A stretch of DNA of 50,652 nucleotides from Bradyrhizobium pachyrhizi (GCF_001189245.1 NZ_LFIQ01000076.1:88292-138943), one strand, 5' to 3'; numbered from the stretch's first letter, positions 35,125 to 45,072 are shown. The notes: a model not told the origin generated them from the letters alone. Numbers and translations are program-made.

Positions 35125-36647
35125 CCGACAGGGACAAGCCGGTTAATCCTTTCGGTCGGGGTGAGCGGACCATCATCCGTCCGAACCCCGGCGGGAAGAT
35201 GCCGCCGGCTCCGGCTCCTCAACCTCCGGCAGGCGAGGGACCTGCCAGCCGTCCAGCGTACTCGCCATCGCCCATGGCTTCGCCTGGTGCCCCTTCGCCG
35301 CCGCCCTCATTTTCTCCCACACCGCAGGGCGCAAGCTACGCCGCCCCGCCGACCAGCCAGCCCTCAGAGGAATGGATTTCGACACCGGCGCCGGCTCAGG
35401 CGCCGCAACCGATCCTGCCGCCCGGACCGCCATTGCGTGTCGACGATCTGGTTGCGCCAAACGCCAATCCGGTGATGCGCGCCGGCGGCCCTTTGCTGCA
35501 GTTGCTTGGCCGGCTGCGCGTCGCGCTGATGCGGGCGTCATTCGCGAGCCTGATGGAGCAGGTCGCCGACGCCATCAAGTTCTTCGAGAAGGATATCCGC
35601 TCGGCGGGCATTTCCGAGCACCAGGCCAATACGGCGAAGTATATCCTGTGCGCGACCGCCGACGATATTGTGCAGCACATTCCGACCGACGATCGGCACG
35701 TCTGGGCCCAATATTCGATGCTCAGCCGGTTCTTCGGCGAACGCGTGGGCGGCGTACGCTTCTTCGAGATTCTCGATCATTTGAAGACTGATCCGCTCGT
35801 CAACTATCCGGTGCTCGAGCTTCAGCACGCCTGCCTTGCGCTCGGATTCCAGGGCATCCACCGGACGTCGCCGGGCGGACTTGCGAACCTCCAGGTGATC
35901 CAGCGCAACCTCTATGAAACGCTGCGCCGGGTTCGGCCCAAGCCGACCAACGATTTGTCGCCGCACTGGCGCGGACAGGCCTTGGCCGGTCGGCGGAAGC
36001 ACTTGCGCATTCCGGTTTGGCTGGTGGCGGCCGTGGTCGCCGCGCTGTTAACCGGATCCTATTTCGTTCTGCGAACATTGCTGGCTGGCCGTGCAGAGAA
36101 TGCTGCGCAAGTAGCGCTGGCGCTGCATCCCGGCGATCCGATCGAGCTCAAGCGCCGCGTCGTTGCGCCGCCGCCACCACCGCCTCCGCCGCCACCGCCG
36201 GACCGCATCACCCAGCTGCAGCGCATTCGCAACGCGCTTGCGCAGGAGAAGACGGCCTGCGCCATGACCGCGGATCAGACGGCGAGCTTCATCGTGATCA
36301 GGGTGTGCGATCTCGCATTGTTTGCCTCGGGCCAGGCAACCATCCTGGATGGTTTCAAGCCGATCGCGGCCCGCGTCGCGGCGACGCTCGACAAGGAACC
36401 GGGGCGAATCCGGGTGGTTGGCCATACCGACAGCTCGCCGATCCGCACCGTGCGTTTTCCCTCGAATTTCGAATTGTCGGTCGAGCGCGCCAAGGCGGTT
36501 GCCGCCGCGCTGAAGCCCGGCTTGGCCGATGGTTCGCGCGTCGATGTCGACGGCAAGGGATCGGATTCACCAATTGCCAGCAATTCGACACCCGAGGGGC
36601 GTGCCAAAAACCGTCGGGTCGAAATCTTCATCGAACGTAGCGAATAG
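35121..36647 (+). CDS. tssL: TssL with C-terminal OmpA domain
   Basis: 508 residues. A Pro-rich cytoplasmic tail (1-105) leads into the DotU/IcmH domain (~115-275; LLGRLRVALMRASFASLMEQ), one transmembrane helix near 296-318 (IPVWLVAAVVAALLTGSYF), a poly-Pro stretch of ten residues, and an OmpA-like peptidoglycan-binding domain at the C-terminus (RIRVVGHTDSSPI, NRRVEIFIERSE). It anchors the inner-membrane complex to the cell wall. The ATG overlaps the tssK stop. In Agrobacterium the N-terminal part of TssL is phosphorylated by PpkA; Ser/Thr sites are present here. Confidence 0.96.
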   Translation: MTDRDKPVNPFGRGERTIIRPNPGGKMPPAPAPQPPAGEGPASRPAYSPSPMASPGAPSPPPSFSPTPQGASYAAPPTSQPSEEWISTPAPAQAPQPILPPGPPLRVDDLVAPNANPVMRAGGPLLQLLGRLRVALMRASFASLMEQVADAIKFFEKDIRSAGISEHQANTAKYILCATADDIVQHIPTDDRHVWAQYSMLSRFFGERVGGVRFFEILDHLKTDPLVNYPVLELQHACLALGFQGIHRTSPGGLANLQVIQRNLYETLRRVRPKPTNDLSPHWRGQALAGRRKHLRIPVWLVAAVVAALLTGSYFVLRTLLAGRAENAAQVALALHPGDPIELKRRVVAPPPPPPPPPPPDRITQLQRIRNALAQEKTACAMTADQTASFIVIRVCDLALFASGQATILDGFKPIAARVAATLDKEPGRIRVVGHTDSSPIRTVRFPSNFELSVERAKAVAAALKPGLADGSRVDVDGKGSDSPIASNSTPEGRAKNRRVEIFIERSE

Positions 36648-36692
36648 GCGGACGCCAGAAGCTCACGCGATAAGCGACAGGTACCGGTCAAT

Positions 36693-39600
36693 ATGCTCGC
36701 CAAGGACATTCTACGCATCGTTCTCTATGGAGTCGGGCTCAGCTCGCTTGGGGCGGTGATCTACCTTGCCGGTCCCTTCGTTGCGTTCGGCGACTGGCAT
36801 CCGTTGGAAAATCACATCGTTCGCCAGATCGCGATCCTGCTGCTCGGCGCTGCGGCAGCAGGCATCACCGGCCTTCATTTCTTCAAGCGACGCAAGAATG
36901 CCAAAGAGATCGCCGACGGCGTCAGCGCTGCGGACCAGGCTGTCAGCGACGAGCCGGTGCTCAAGGAGCGCATGAAGGATGCGCTCGCAACGCTCAAGAC
37001 TGCGAGCGGCAACAAGTCCGGTTATCTCTACGATCTACCCTGGTACGTCATCATCGGTCCGCCGGGTGCGGGAAAGACCACCGCACTGGTCAATTCGGGG
37101 CTCAAGTTTCCGCTCGCGCGAGGGGCGACGCCGGCGGCGATCGCCGGGGTCGGCGGGACTCGCTACTGCGATTGGTGGTTTACCGAGGAGGCGGTGCTGA
37201 TCGATACCGCCGGTCGCTACACAACCCAGGATTCAAACAGCAAGGCCGACAAGGAAAGCTGGCTATCCTTCCTGGACATCCTGAAGAAAAATCGGTCGCG
37301 CCAGCCGATCAACGGCGTTCTCGTCGCAATCAGTCTGGAGGACGTGCTGACGCTGCCGAAGCAGGAACTCGCGCTTCATGCCGATGCCATCAGGATGCGG
37401 CTCCTCGAACTGCATCAAAGGCTGAAAGTGAGCTTCCCGGTCTACGCGCTGTTCACCAAGGCCGATCTCGTTGCCGGTTTCACCGAATATTTCGCCTATC
37501 TCGGCGAGGCCGGCCGGCGCCAGGTCTGGGGCGCCACGTTCCAGACCGCCGACAAGACCCAGAATCTGGTGGGGCAGGTTCCGGTCGAGTTCGATCGCCT
37601 GCTGGAGCGTCTGAGCGAGGAAACGCTCGACCGTCTGCAGGACGAGCCGACGCCCCAGCACCGGGTGCAGTTGTTTGGTTTCCCGGCGCAGATGGCGCGG
37701 CTCAAGCCGCAGATCCACGATTTCCTCAACCAGATTTTTGAGCCGACACGGTATCACGTGAACGCCAATCTGCGTGGGTTCTATTTCACGTCGGGTACCC
37801 AGCAGGGGACGCCGATCGATCAATTGATCGGATCGTTGGCGCGTACGTTCGGCGCGGAGGAAGTCGGCGCCGGATCGTACTCCGGGACCGGCAAGAGCTA
37901 TTTCCTTGCCGATTTGATTTCGAAGGTCATCATCGGCGAGGCCGACTGGGTCTCGACCGACCGCGCTGCGGTGCGCCGCGCCTTGATCCTCAAGACCGCG
38001 GCGCTGTCGGTGATAGGTTTGGTGGCGATCGGGCTGATCGGTGCGTGGCTGACCAGCTACAAGCGCAACTCCGACCTGATCGAACAGAGCTTGCAGGCGG
38101 ACAACGAGTATGCGGCCGCCGGGGCGCCGCTCATCAAGCAAACGCTGATTGCCGATCATGATCTCGACAAGGTGCTGCCGCTGCTCTATCGGCTGCGGAA
38201 CGCCCCGGCCGGCTATGCCTCACGGAATGAGCCGGTAGCACTGTCGGCGCGCTACGGGCTCAGTCAGCACGCGCGCCTGTTGTCGCCCGCGAAGGCGGCC
38301 TATCACACCGCGCTTGAGCGCATGTTCAGGCCTCGTTTGCTGTACCGTTTGGAAGAGCAGCTCAATGCGCGCATCAACGAGCCTGCCTTCGTCTATGAGG
38401 CGCTGAAGGTCTACCTGATGCTCGGCGGCCTGCAATCCCCGGACCGCGAGCTCATCCGTTCCTGGATGCAGCGCGACTGGGCGGACAACCTGTATCCTGG
38501 CGCGACCAACGCGGAGGGACGGCGTCTGCTCGATGAGAATCTCGTCGCCATGTTCGACCTCGAAACCGAGCAGCCGCCGCTGGTCGAGCTTGACGGCCGG
38601 CTGATCAAGCAGGCACAGAATTCATTGGCGCGCCTCAGCGTGTCGCAACGCGCCTACGAGTTCCTGAAGTCGGAGGCTCGTGGATCGACCGCCGGCGACT
38701 GGATCGCCAGCCGCCGAGGTGGTCCGGACGTGACAGTTGTCTTCGAAACCACGACTGGGCAGCCCTTGGACAACGTGCGGGTACCCGAGTTCTTCACCTA
38801 CAACGGCTTCAATCAGAAGTTCATCGCTCGACTGCCCGGATTGTCGGAGCGCATGAAGCGGGAGCGGTGGGTCTTGGGTGACGCCGGCCAGCAATCGGCA
38901 ATCGACCAGCAGTATGACAATCTGGCTGGCGATCTGCTCAGCATCTACTCCAATGAGTTCGTGACGACCTGGCGGACTGCGCTCGGCAGTCTGCGTCTGA
39001 AGAAATTGCTCGCGGACAAGCCGAAATACGAGGTGCTGAGGGCGCTTTCGGCGCCGACCTCGCCGATGCGGCAAATCCTGGAGTCGGTGCGCGATGAGAC
39101 GATGCTGACCAAGGAACGCCCCAAGCCGGCGAGCGGCGGCACGCCGGCCGCGCCGCCTGCGGTGACCACGCCAGCGCTGTTCAACAATGCCCAGGATGGT
39201 ACGCCCGGCGCGGCGATCGAGTCGCAGTTCAAACCCTACCATGCAGTGCTTGAAGGGGAGAGCACCCGCCGGCCGATCGACTCGACGATCGCAAACCTGA
39301 ACGACATCGCGCAGAATCTGACGCTGATGATCGAGAATCCGCAACTGACGGCACAAGCAACCGCGGGGCTTCAGACCCAGGTTGCAGCGCTGCGCAATAA
39401 TGCCTCGCGTATGCCGCCACCGTTTTCCGATATGCTGCGGGCGGCGGCCGCGGAGTTCGAAGGCAGCATCGCCGCCTCCACGGCAGGCCAGATCCTGCAG
39501 TCGTTACGCGATCAGGTCACGCCGGTCTGTCAGCAGACGGTGACCAACCGCTATCCGTTCGTGCGGAGCAGCGGTCAGGAAGTCCCGCTCGCGGACTTCG

Positions 39601-40244
39601 CCAAGCTGTTCAGCCCGAACGGCGTCATGGACAAGTTCTTCACTCAGTTTCTGGCGCCTTATGCAGATACGTCGCGATCCGAATGGGTCTGGCGGAAGGA
39701 GAGCCCCGTCGGCCGATCGTTCTCGCCTGATACGCTAAAGCAGTTCCAGAATGCCGCTTATATCCGCGACGCGTTTTTCCAGACTGGCGGCGGTGTGCCG
39801 GCGGTGTCCTTTGCGATCCGGCCGCCGGCTGCGGCCGGACCGGGCATCACAGTCAAGACCGAGATCGGCGGCACGACGATCACCAGCCCGACCACACCAG
39901 GACCAGCCGCAACCCCCTCCATGTTTGGCGCGCCGCAACCCGCTCCTCCGCCGCCGCCGCCGCAGAGCAATTCACCGACGACGGTGCTCTGGCCCGGCCC
40001 ATCGCCGCGGACGGCAATTTCGGTCAGCAACGAGTCCGGCTCGCCATCCGTACTCGAGCGCATCGGCCCCTGGTCGTTGTTCCGAATGCTGGAGGCTGGC
40101 TCGCTGGTCGCCAAGGCGGAATCCGCCAGCGCAACGTTCATTGTTGCCGGACGCGAGCTCAACTATCAGATTTCGACCGGATCGTTGCGCAATCCGCTAA
40201 ACCTGTCAGTGCTCCGCGAGTTTCGTTGCCCGACCGGAATATGA
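36693..40244 (+). CDS. tssM: TssM (IcmF/VasK), inner-membrane ATPase-like scaffold
   Basis: 1183 residues. Two N-terminal membrane helices (residues 8-28 and 45-65), then a cytoplasmic GTPase-like domain with Walker A GPPGAGKTTALVN at residue 122 and a DTAGRY box, a third helix near 440-460 (AALSVIGLVAIGLIGAWL), and a large periplasmic part with the IcmF-related and C-terminal beta domains. An Ala/Pro-rich linker (about 1070-1110) precedes the C-terminal domain. It spans the envelope together with TssL; no TssJ lipoprotein is encoded in the window. Confidence 0.97.
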   Translation: MLAKDILRIVLYGVGLSSLGAVIYLAGPFVAFGDWHPLENHIVRQIAILLLGAAAAGITGLHFFKRRKNAKEIADGVSAADQAVSDEPVLKERMKDALATLKTASGNKSGYLYDLPWYVIIGPPGAGKTTALVNSGLKFPLARGATPAAIAGVGGTRYCDWWFTEEAVLIDTAGRYTTQDSNSKADKESWLSFLDILKKNRSRQPINGVLVAISLEDVLTLPKQELALHADAIRMRLLELHQRLKVSFPVYALFTKADLVAGFTEYFAYLGEAGRRQVWGATFQTADKTQNLVGQVPVEFDRLLERLSEETLDRLQDEPTPQHRVQLFGFPAQMARLKPQIHDFLNQIFEPTRYHVNANLRGFYFTSGTQQGTPIDQLIGSLARTFGAEEVGAGSYSGTGKSYFLADLISKVIIGEADWVSTDRAAVRRALILKTAALSVIGLVAIGLIGAWLTSYKRNSDLIEQSLQADNEYAAAGAPLIKQTLIADHDLDKVLPLLYRLRNAPAGYASRNEPVALSARYGLSQHARLLSPAKAAYHTALERMFRPRLLYRLEEQLNARINEPAFVYEALKVYLMLGGLQSPDRELIRSWMQRDWADNLYPGATNAEGRRLLDENLVAMFDLETEQPPLVELDGRLIKQAQNSLARLSVSQRAYEFLKSEARGSTAGDWIASRRGGPDVTVVFETTTGQPLDNVRVPEFFTYNGFNQKFIARLPGLSERMKRERWVLGDAGQQSAIDQQYDNLAGDLLSIYSNEFVTTWRTALGSLRLKKLLADKPKYEVLRALSAPTSPMRQILESVRDETMLTKERPKPASGGTPAAPPAVTTPALFNNAQDGTPGAAIESQFKPYHAVLEGESTRRPIDSTIANLNDIAQNLTLMIENPQLTAQATAGLQTQVAALRNNASRMPPPFSDMLRAAAAEFEGSIAASTAGQILQSLRDQVTPVCQQTVTNRYPFVRSSGQEVPLADFAKLFSPNGVMDKFFTQFLAPYADTSRSEWVWRKESPVGRSFSPDTLKQFQNAAYIRDAFFQTGGGVPAVSFAIRPPAAAGPGITVKTEIGGTTITSPTTPGPAATPSMFGAPQPAPPPPPPQSNSPTTVLWPGPSPRTAISVSNESGSPSVLERIGPWSLFRMLEAGSLVAKAESASATFIVAGRELNYQISTGSLRNPLNLSVLREFRCPTGI

Positions 40245-40942
40245 CCATGCGATGCGGCTTATTCGGCAAGATCGGCGCGAAGCGTGATTTCATCGCGATC
40301 GCGACGCCGCGAAGCTTCCTGGAAGTCTGGGAGCCGTGGGTGCAGGCAGCCATCTCCGCGAGCCGCCACCAACTCGGCGCCGCCTGGCAGGAAGCATTCC
40401 TGACCGCGCCGATTTGGCGATTCTGGCTTGGCGCCGCGATCTGCGGCACCGCCGTCGCAGGAGCGATCATGCCGTCGCTTGACGGCGTGGGGCGATACTA
40501 TCCGTTGACGCTGCATGCAGTGCCGGATGGCGACGCTGCGCTGTCGCCGCCGCACATCGATCCGCAGGACGAGTGGTATGGGCAAGTGGAGACGTTCCTG
40601 CTCTCGACCCTGGACCGGGCTGCGACGTTCGAGCAGATCTCCGATGCACTGGATCGTCTCGCGCTTCCGCGTCTGCGGACGCCGGGGACTGATGGACCGC
40701 CGGTCGTGTCGCTGGGTGACGCGACGCTGGGAATGGTTTCGACGGTCGACGGGTTTGCCGGGGCGTTCGGCACGCTCTGCGGCGCCAACCCTCAAGTCTA
40801 TGCCGCGGCCAGTTTCTGGTGGACCGCGGGGGGCGAAGGGTTCTCGCCGATCGCACTCTGTTGCCGCGGATTGCCGGATCCGTTTCGCTATTCCACGCTG
40901 CTGACCGGCGACGTTGGCCGCGAAGTATCCGGGACGGGATGA
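40241..40942 (+). CDS. tagF: TagF, T6SS post-translational repressor
   Basis: 233 residues. CGLFGKIGAKRDFIA at the start and GRYYPLTLHA are the family hallmarks. TagF holds the system silent, in Pseudomonas by binding Fha; the threonine phosphorylation pathway works against it. ATG overlaps the tssM stop (ATGA). Confidence 0.95.
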   Translation: MTMRCGLFGKIGAKRDFIAIATPRSFLEVWEPWVQAAISASRHQLGAAWQEAFLTAPIWRFWLGAAICGTAVAGAIMPSLDGVGRYYPLTLHAVPDGDAALSPPHIDPQDEWYGQVETFLLSTLDRAATFEQISDALDRLALPRLRTPGTDGPPVVSLGDATLGMVSTVDGFAGAFGTLCGANPQVYAAASFWWTAGGEGFSPIALCCRGLPDPFRYSTLLTGDVGREVSGTG

Positions 40943-40948
40943 CGCGCG

Positions 40949-41725
40949 ATGGCACACGTCCCCTCCTTGTTCGATGTCGGTAGCGTCACGCACGCCGGAC
41001 GGGTGCGGGCGCGGAACGAAGATGCATGCCTGGTAAGGACCGACGTCGGCCTGTGGGCCGTCGCTGACGGTATGGGCGGTCACGAGGCGGGCGATCTTGC
41101 CAGCCGCATCGTGGTGGAGTCGCTTGATTCCATCGGCGCGACGGACTCCGCGGCGGACCTGCTGGCGCAATGCGAGGCGCGTCTGTTCAGCGCCAACCAG
41201 CAAATCCTGGCACTCAGCCATGAAAGGCAAGGTGCCATTGTCGGGACCACAACGGCAGTCCTGCTGGTGCGCGACGGCCATTATGCCTGTATCTGGGCGG
41301 GTGACAGCCGCGTGTACCTGATCAACCGCGACGGCATCACACAGGTATCGCACGATCACAGCGAGTTGGAGGAGCTGATCGCCGATGGCGCGCTATCGCG
41401 CGAAGAGGTTCAGGACTGGCCGAGCAATGCCATCACCCGGGCTGTCGGTGTCGTCGCCGACCCCGAGCTCGAGGTGGTGACCGGTCCGGCCGAACCGGAA
41501 GACATCTTCGTGATTTGCAGTGACGGCTTGACCCGACACGTGCGGGACGACGAGATCGAGCAGCATGTGGCTACTCGCCTTGCCCAGACCGCCTGCGACG
41601 ACATGCTCGCGCTCGCGCTTGATCGCGGCGGACTCGACAACGTCACGATCGTGATCGTGCGATTGCTCGCGCCACGACCCTCAGAGCCGACGAGGACACC
41701 GCTTGATCGGGAGCCGCGACCATGA
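40949..41725 (+). CDS. pppA: PppA, PP2C-type protein phosphatase
   Basis: 258 residues, the length of a bare PP2C domain. Metal-binding motifs: RNEDACL, VADGMGGHEAGD, ICSDGLTRHV and DNVTIVIVR. It removes the phosphates added by PpkA and so turns secretion down. It is cytosolic, with no membrane segment, and overlaps ppkA by 4 bp. Confidence 0.96.
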   Translation: MAHVPSLFDVGSVTHAGRVRARNEDACLVRTDVGLWAVADGMGGHEAGDLASRIVVESLDSIGATDSAADLLAQCEARLFSANQQILALSHERQGAIVGTTTAVLLVRDGHYACIWAGDSRVYLINRDGITQVSHDHSELEELIADGALSREEVQDWPSNAITRAVGVVADPELEVVTGPAEPEDIFVICSDGLTRHVRDDEIEQHVATRLAQTACDDMLALALDRGGLDNVTIVIVRLLAPRPSEPTRTPLDREPRP

Positions 41726-43527
41726 CCGCGAACGATCCGTCTCGGTCATCCTACCGCGGTGTGCCGGCCGGCACCCGGCTCAACGGCATTTACGAGATCG
41801 AAGCGATGATCGGGGCAGGCGGCATGGGGGAGGTCTACCGATGCCGCGAGATCCAGACCGGATCGCCCGTCGCGGTCAAGATGCTGCTCCCTGACATGGT
41901 CGACAACGAGGCGGCGCTTGCGCTGTTCCGCCGGGAGGCGGCCGCGCTTCACAATCTTCCGCACGAAGCAATCGTTCGCTACTTCCTGTTCACGGTCGAA
42001 CCCGCACTGCAGCGCCCGTATCTGGCGATGGAGTTTGTGAACGGACGCTCGTTGTCGAACATGCTCGACGATGGGCCGCTCACCTTCGAAGCGCTGATCA
42101 AATTGATGCGGCGGGTCGCATCGGGCCTTCAGGCCGCTCACGAGCACGGCATTATCCATCGCGATGTCTCCCCCGATAACATCATCGTGCCGCTCGACGA
42201 TGTAAGGCGGGCGAAGATCATCGACTTCGGGATCGCCCGGTCGACGCAGATGGGTGACAAGACCATCATCGGCTCCGGCTTCGCCGGCAAGGACAATTAC
42301 GCGTCGCCGGAACAGGTCGGCCTGTACGGCAATGATGTCACCGCGAAATCCGACGTCTACAGTTTTGGTCTCGTGCTGTTCCATGCCCTGACCGGACAGA
42401 AGCTCGATATGGGCGGGAGCCAGTTTCAGCTGGTCGAGAAGCGTCGGCGCGTGCCCGATCTCGGCGCAGTGGACATGCGCATCAGGCCGCTTCTCGAGAG
42501 GATGCTGCAGCCGGACCCGGCCTTGCGCCCGACCATGGCGGAGGTCGCCAACTGGACGCCGGCGGGGTCGGCGCAGCCGCCCGCGGCACCGCTCTACGGC
42601 TTCGATCCATTGGCGAAGTCGCAGGCTGGTACGTCTGCTCCGCAGGAGCGGGCGCCATCAACCACGCGGGGCTCCCGCCGCATCTGGCTCGGCGCCTGCG
42701 TCGCGGGGCTGCTGCTTCTGCTGGGGGGCGGTGGGTACACCTTCTATAGATTTGTCTGGAAGGCACCAGGCTTGGAGGCCTTGCCGCCACCTCCGAAACT
42801 CGCCGGGACATCCACACCGCCGAGCGAGCCTGCTCCGCCACCGCCAGCACGTCAGGAGCCGGCGAAGCTGCCGTCTCAGCCGACGGTGACGCCGTCTCCG
42901 TCCCCCGACGGGCCGGGGCGAGCCGAGCGCATCCGCAAATATGTTGCCCAATATGCTGGCGGCGACTGCTTCTTCATCCTGCCTGTTGCCGTGAGCTCAA
43001 GCGCAGCCGTCATTGAAGGCTTCGGCGCTTCGACCGCCCCGTTCGATACCTTCGACAAGGCGTTTCGAAAGGAGCAGGGATTTGAGGCTTCGGTCGGCGT
43101 CAGGCAGGTGAATCAGGCGCAATGTCCGGCCGTCAAGTTCCTCAGTCAGGTCGGAAGCGATCAAGCGCGTGCGCCCCGCATCAACCTGTCGGCGACGGAG
43201 CTGAAGGCTGGTGAGACCCTCAATGGGACCGTCGAGAATTTTGCCAACCGTGTGGTGGAACTGCTCATGGTCTCGGATCGCGGCGAGGTGCGCAGCTTGT
43301 CTTATCTCCTGAAGCCGGGCGTCGACTCGCTTTCCTTTGCCCTGCCGATGGAGCGTACGACCGGCCCGCAACTCCTGTTGGCCGTCGCAGCCCCGCGGGT
43401 TCTGGATTCATTGCGCCAGCCGCGACCGATGGCTGCCGACACATTCTTCCTGCAGGCGACGAGCGAAGCACAACGCGGCAACGTGGCCATCACCGCGGCT
43501 GGACGCTATGTGATGCTCACCAATTGA
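41722..43527 (+). CDS. ppkA: PpkA, T6SS serine/threonine kinase
   Basis: 601 residues. Kinase domain ~20-280: glycine loop GAGGMGEVYR, VAVK lysine, catalytic IHRDVSPDNI near 148, and IDFGIARS near 168. A single transmembrane helix at ~320-344, a Pro-rich spacer, then a periplasmic domain of about 200 residues (ending AITAAGRYVMLTN) with paired cysteines. It should phosphorylate TssL or Fha when the periplasmic part senses an unknown cue. The periplasmic domain is not the von Willebrand type of P. aeruginosa PpkA. Last gene of the operon, 8 bp from the convergent DUF4424 gene. Confidence 0.95.
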   Translation: MTANDPSRSSYRGVPAGTRLNGIYEIEAMIGAGGMGEVYRCREIQTGSPVAVKMLLPDMVDNEAALALFRREAAALHNLPHEAIVRYFLFTVEPALQRPYLAMEFVNGRSLSNMLDDGPLTFEALIKLMRRVASGLQAAHEHGIIHRDVSPDNIIVPLDDVRRAKIIDFGIARSTQMGDKTIIGSGFAGKDNYASPEQVGLYGNDVTAKSDVYSFGLVLFHALTGQKLDMGGSQFQLVEKRRRVPDLGAVDMRIRPLLERMLQPDPALRPTMAEVANWTPAGSAQPPAAPLYGFDPLAKSQAGTSAPQERAPSTTRGSRRIWLGACVAGLLLLLGGGGYTFYRFVWKAPGLEALPPPPKLAGTSTPPSEPAPPPPARQEPAKLPSQPTVTPSPSPDGPGRAERIRKYVAQYAGGDCFFILPVAVSSSAAVIEGFGASTAPFDTFDKAFRKEQGFEASVGVRQVNQAQCPAVKFLSQVGSDQARAPRINLSATELKAGETLNGTVENFANRVVELLMVSDRGEVRSLSYLLKPGVDSLSFALPMERTTGPQLLLAVAAPRVLDSLRQPRPMAADTFFLQATSEAQRGNVAITAAGRYVMLTN

Positions 43528-43535
43528 GCTGCCGT

Positions 43536-44564
43536 TCAGAACCTGCCGATCATCAGGATCTTCAGGTCGGCATCCGGCTTGAAGTCGCTTGCCGTGAACT
43601 GCCGCGCGTTGTCGGCAGATGACGGCTTGAGCCGCCCCGGACAAAAACTGACCAGACGGTCGTCGCCGCCCGGATCGATCGTCAACGTGAAGGACCGGAT
43701 TGGACCCGCCCAGTTCGCGCCCGTCTTGAGCACGTAGGAAATGCGCCGCTCCTGCAGCTTTGCGGTATTGGCCTTGCTGTCACCTGTGCGCTTGTCCAAT
43801 TCGGCAAGGAACGCATCCGTAATGCAATAGTCTCTCCGGTATCGCTCGACCTCCGGACCTAGCGCCGCGCTGCGACGCAGGCCCGAGCGAAGGACGGTGT
43901 CAGGGCTGGAGCCGACGCTCGGGCGATATTGATGTTCGACCGTGACGGTATGCGCCGCTGGAAACACTTGCTCGCGAACGGCGGACGTCTTGGTTATCCA
44001 GCCGGGCGTGTATTGCTGGCGACCGTTGTCGCTCATGCCGGCAGGTATCAGAAGGCCATCATCGATCAGCTTCGTGCGGGTTGTCGCCGGCAGGTCGGCC
44101 ACCCGGATCTCCCGATCACCGAGTGGCAGCAGGGACAGCGTGAACTGACGGAGGAGAGCCGTGACATCCTTGTTGCCGACCATGGCGCGCTGGTCGATGG
44201 TCAGCGGCACCGGGTTGCCGTCGATCCTGGTCTCGAACTCGACGAAGTTGACTGGATCGCTCGATGGAAGCGCAATGCTCTCGGCTTCGGACAGGTCGAT
44301 GTCGGGCAGCGGAAAGGCGACCGTGAGCGCAACCGCCTTGCTTGTCTGGTTGACGAATTGGTAGCGCACGCTGACCCGGTCCAGCCCGATATGAAGCTCC
44401 TCGCTCGCCATGGCCACGTCCTTGGTGCGGACGAATTGTAGCCCGCCGATGGACAATTCGGCCGCGGAATCGTTTGCCCGCGCAGGCCAGCCGGTTGCGG
44501 CCAACAGGACGATCATCAAGGCTCGAGACCTCAACGACAGCCCGCTTAACACTCCAATTGCCAT
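43536..44564 (-). CDS. DUF4424 family exported protein
   Basis: 342 residues. Signal peptide with cleavage near PARA|ND. The mature part (AAELSIGGLQFVRTKDVAM, VRYQFVNQTSKAVALTVAFPLPDI) fits the DUF4424 family of periplasmic proteins, function unknown. Start chosen at the ATG with GGAGG 5 nt upstream; longer frames to 44654 have no such site. It faces ppkA and may be the partner of that kinase's periplasmic domain, though no direct evidence is seen. Confidence 0.8.
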   Translation of the reverse strand: MAIGVLSGLSLRSRALMIVLLAATGWPARANDSAAELSIGGLQFVRTKDVAMASEELHIGLDRVSVRYQFVNQTSKAVALTVAFPLPDIDLSEAESIALPSSDPVNFVEFETRIDGNPVPLTIDQRAMVGNKDVTALLRQFTLSLLPLGDREIRVADLPATTRTKLIDDGLLIPAGMSDNGRQQYTPGWITKTSAVREQVFPAAHTVTVEHQYRPSVGSSPDTVLRSGLRRSAALGPEVERYRRDYCITDAFLAELDKRTGDSKANTAKLQERRISYVLKTGANWAGPIRSFTLTIDPGGDDRLVSFCPGRLKPSSADNARQFTASDFKPDADLKILMIGRF

Positions 44565-44604
44565 GCCGGCCTCCATGCGGCGCCGCAGCGTCTGCCCGTG
44601 TGGG

Positions 44605-44886
44605 TCAATCGATCGCCTGGTAAAGGTCGCCCCATTCCGGCTTCCAGACGCCATCGGGGTCGCAAACCACGATCGCGAGCTTCATGTCATTGGCGAGACG
44701 GATTGCGCCGCGAAAGGCATCCTGGGCCGGCATATGGGCGCTGACCTGGTCGCTGCTCAGGCGTCCCCCGCTTGCGGCGGCCGGCAACACGATTGACCCG
44801 GAGGCGCCGGCATTGTCGCTCCTCAAAACCAGAGTGATCGCGTCGGGCTGGATTTCGCTGACTTGCTCAAATCTGTTTCTGGCCAT
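44605..44886 (-). CDS. Hypothetical protein (93 aa)
   Basis: MARNRFEQVSEIQPDAITLV to the C-terminal WGDLYQAID. Alternating hydrophobic and polar segments suggest a small alpha/beta fold; no signal peptide. The family is unknown to me. It lies 40 bp upstream of the DUF4424 gene on the same strand. The ribosome site is weak, so the start is uncertain. Confidence 0.6.
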   Translation of the reverse strand: MARNRFEQVSEIQPDAITLVLRSDNAGASGSIVLPAAASGGRLSSDQVSAHMPAQDAFRGAIRLANDMKLAIVVCDPDGVWKPEWGDLYQAID

Positions 44887-44985
44887 GATTTTGCACTGCA
44901 AGCTGAAGGAGTTCGGACTATCACCGTCCAGTGAAAGAGTTGAACGGGATCGGGGTTGCTCGCCACTAATTGACGCTGCATTCGC

Positions 44986-45030
44986 GCAGTCTTGGATTAG
45001 GCAGTCTTGGATTAGGCAGTCTTGGATTAG
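44986..45030. repeat. Three perfect 15-bp tandem repeats in a divergent promoter region
   Basis: GCAGTCTTGGATTAG three times in a row (44986, 45001, 45016), identical, in the 186-bp gap between divergent genes. They may be binding sites for a regulator of either gene, or a recent slippage. The 15-bp period is 1.5 helical turns, so successive copies face opposite sides. Confidence 0.85.
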
Positions 45031-45072
45031 TCGGACTGACGCCGCATTCGGTTCGGTTACATTGAGGCGGAT

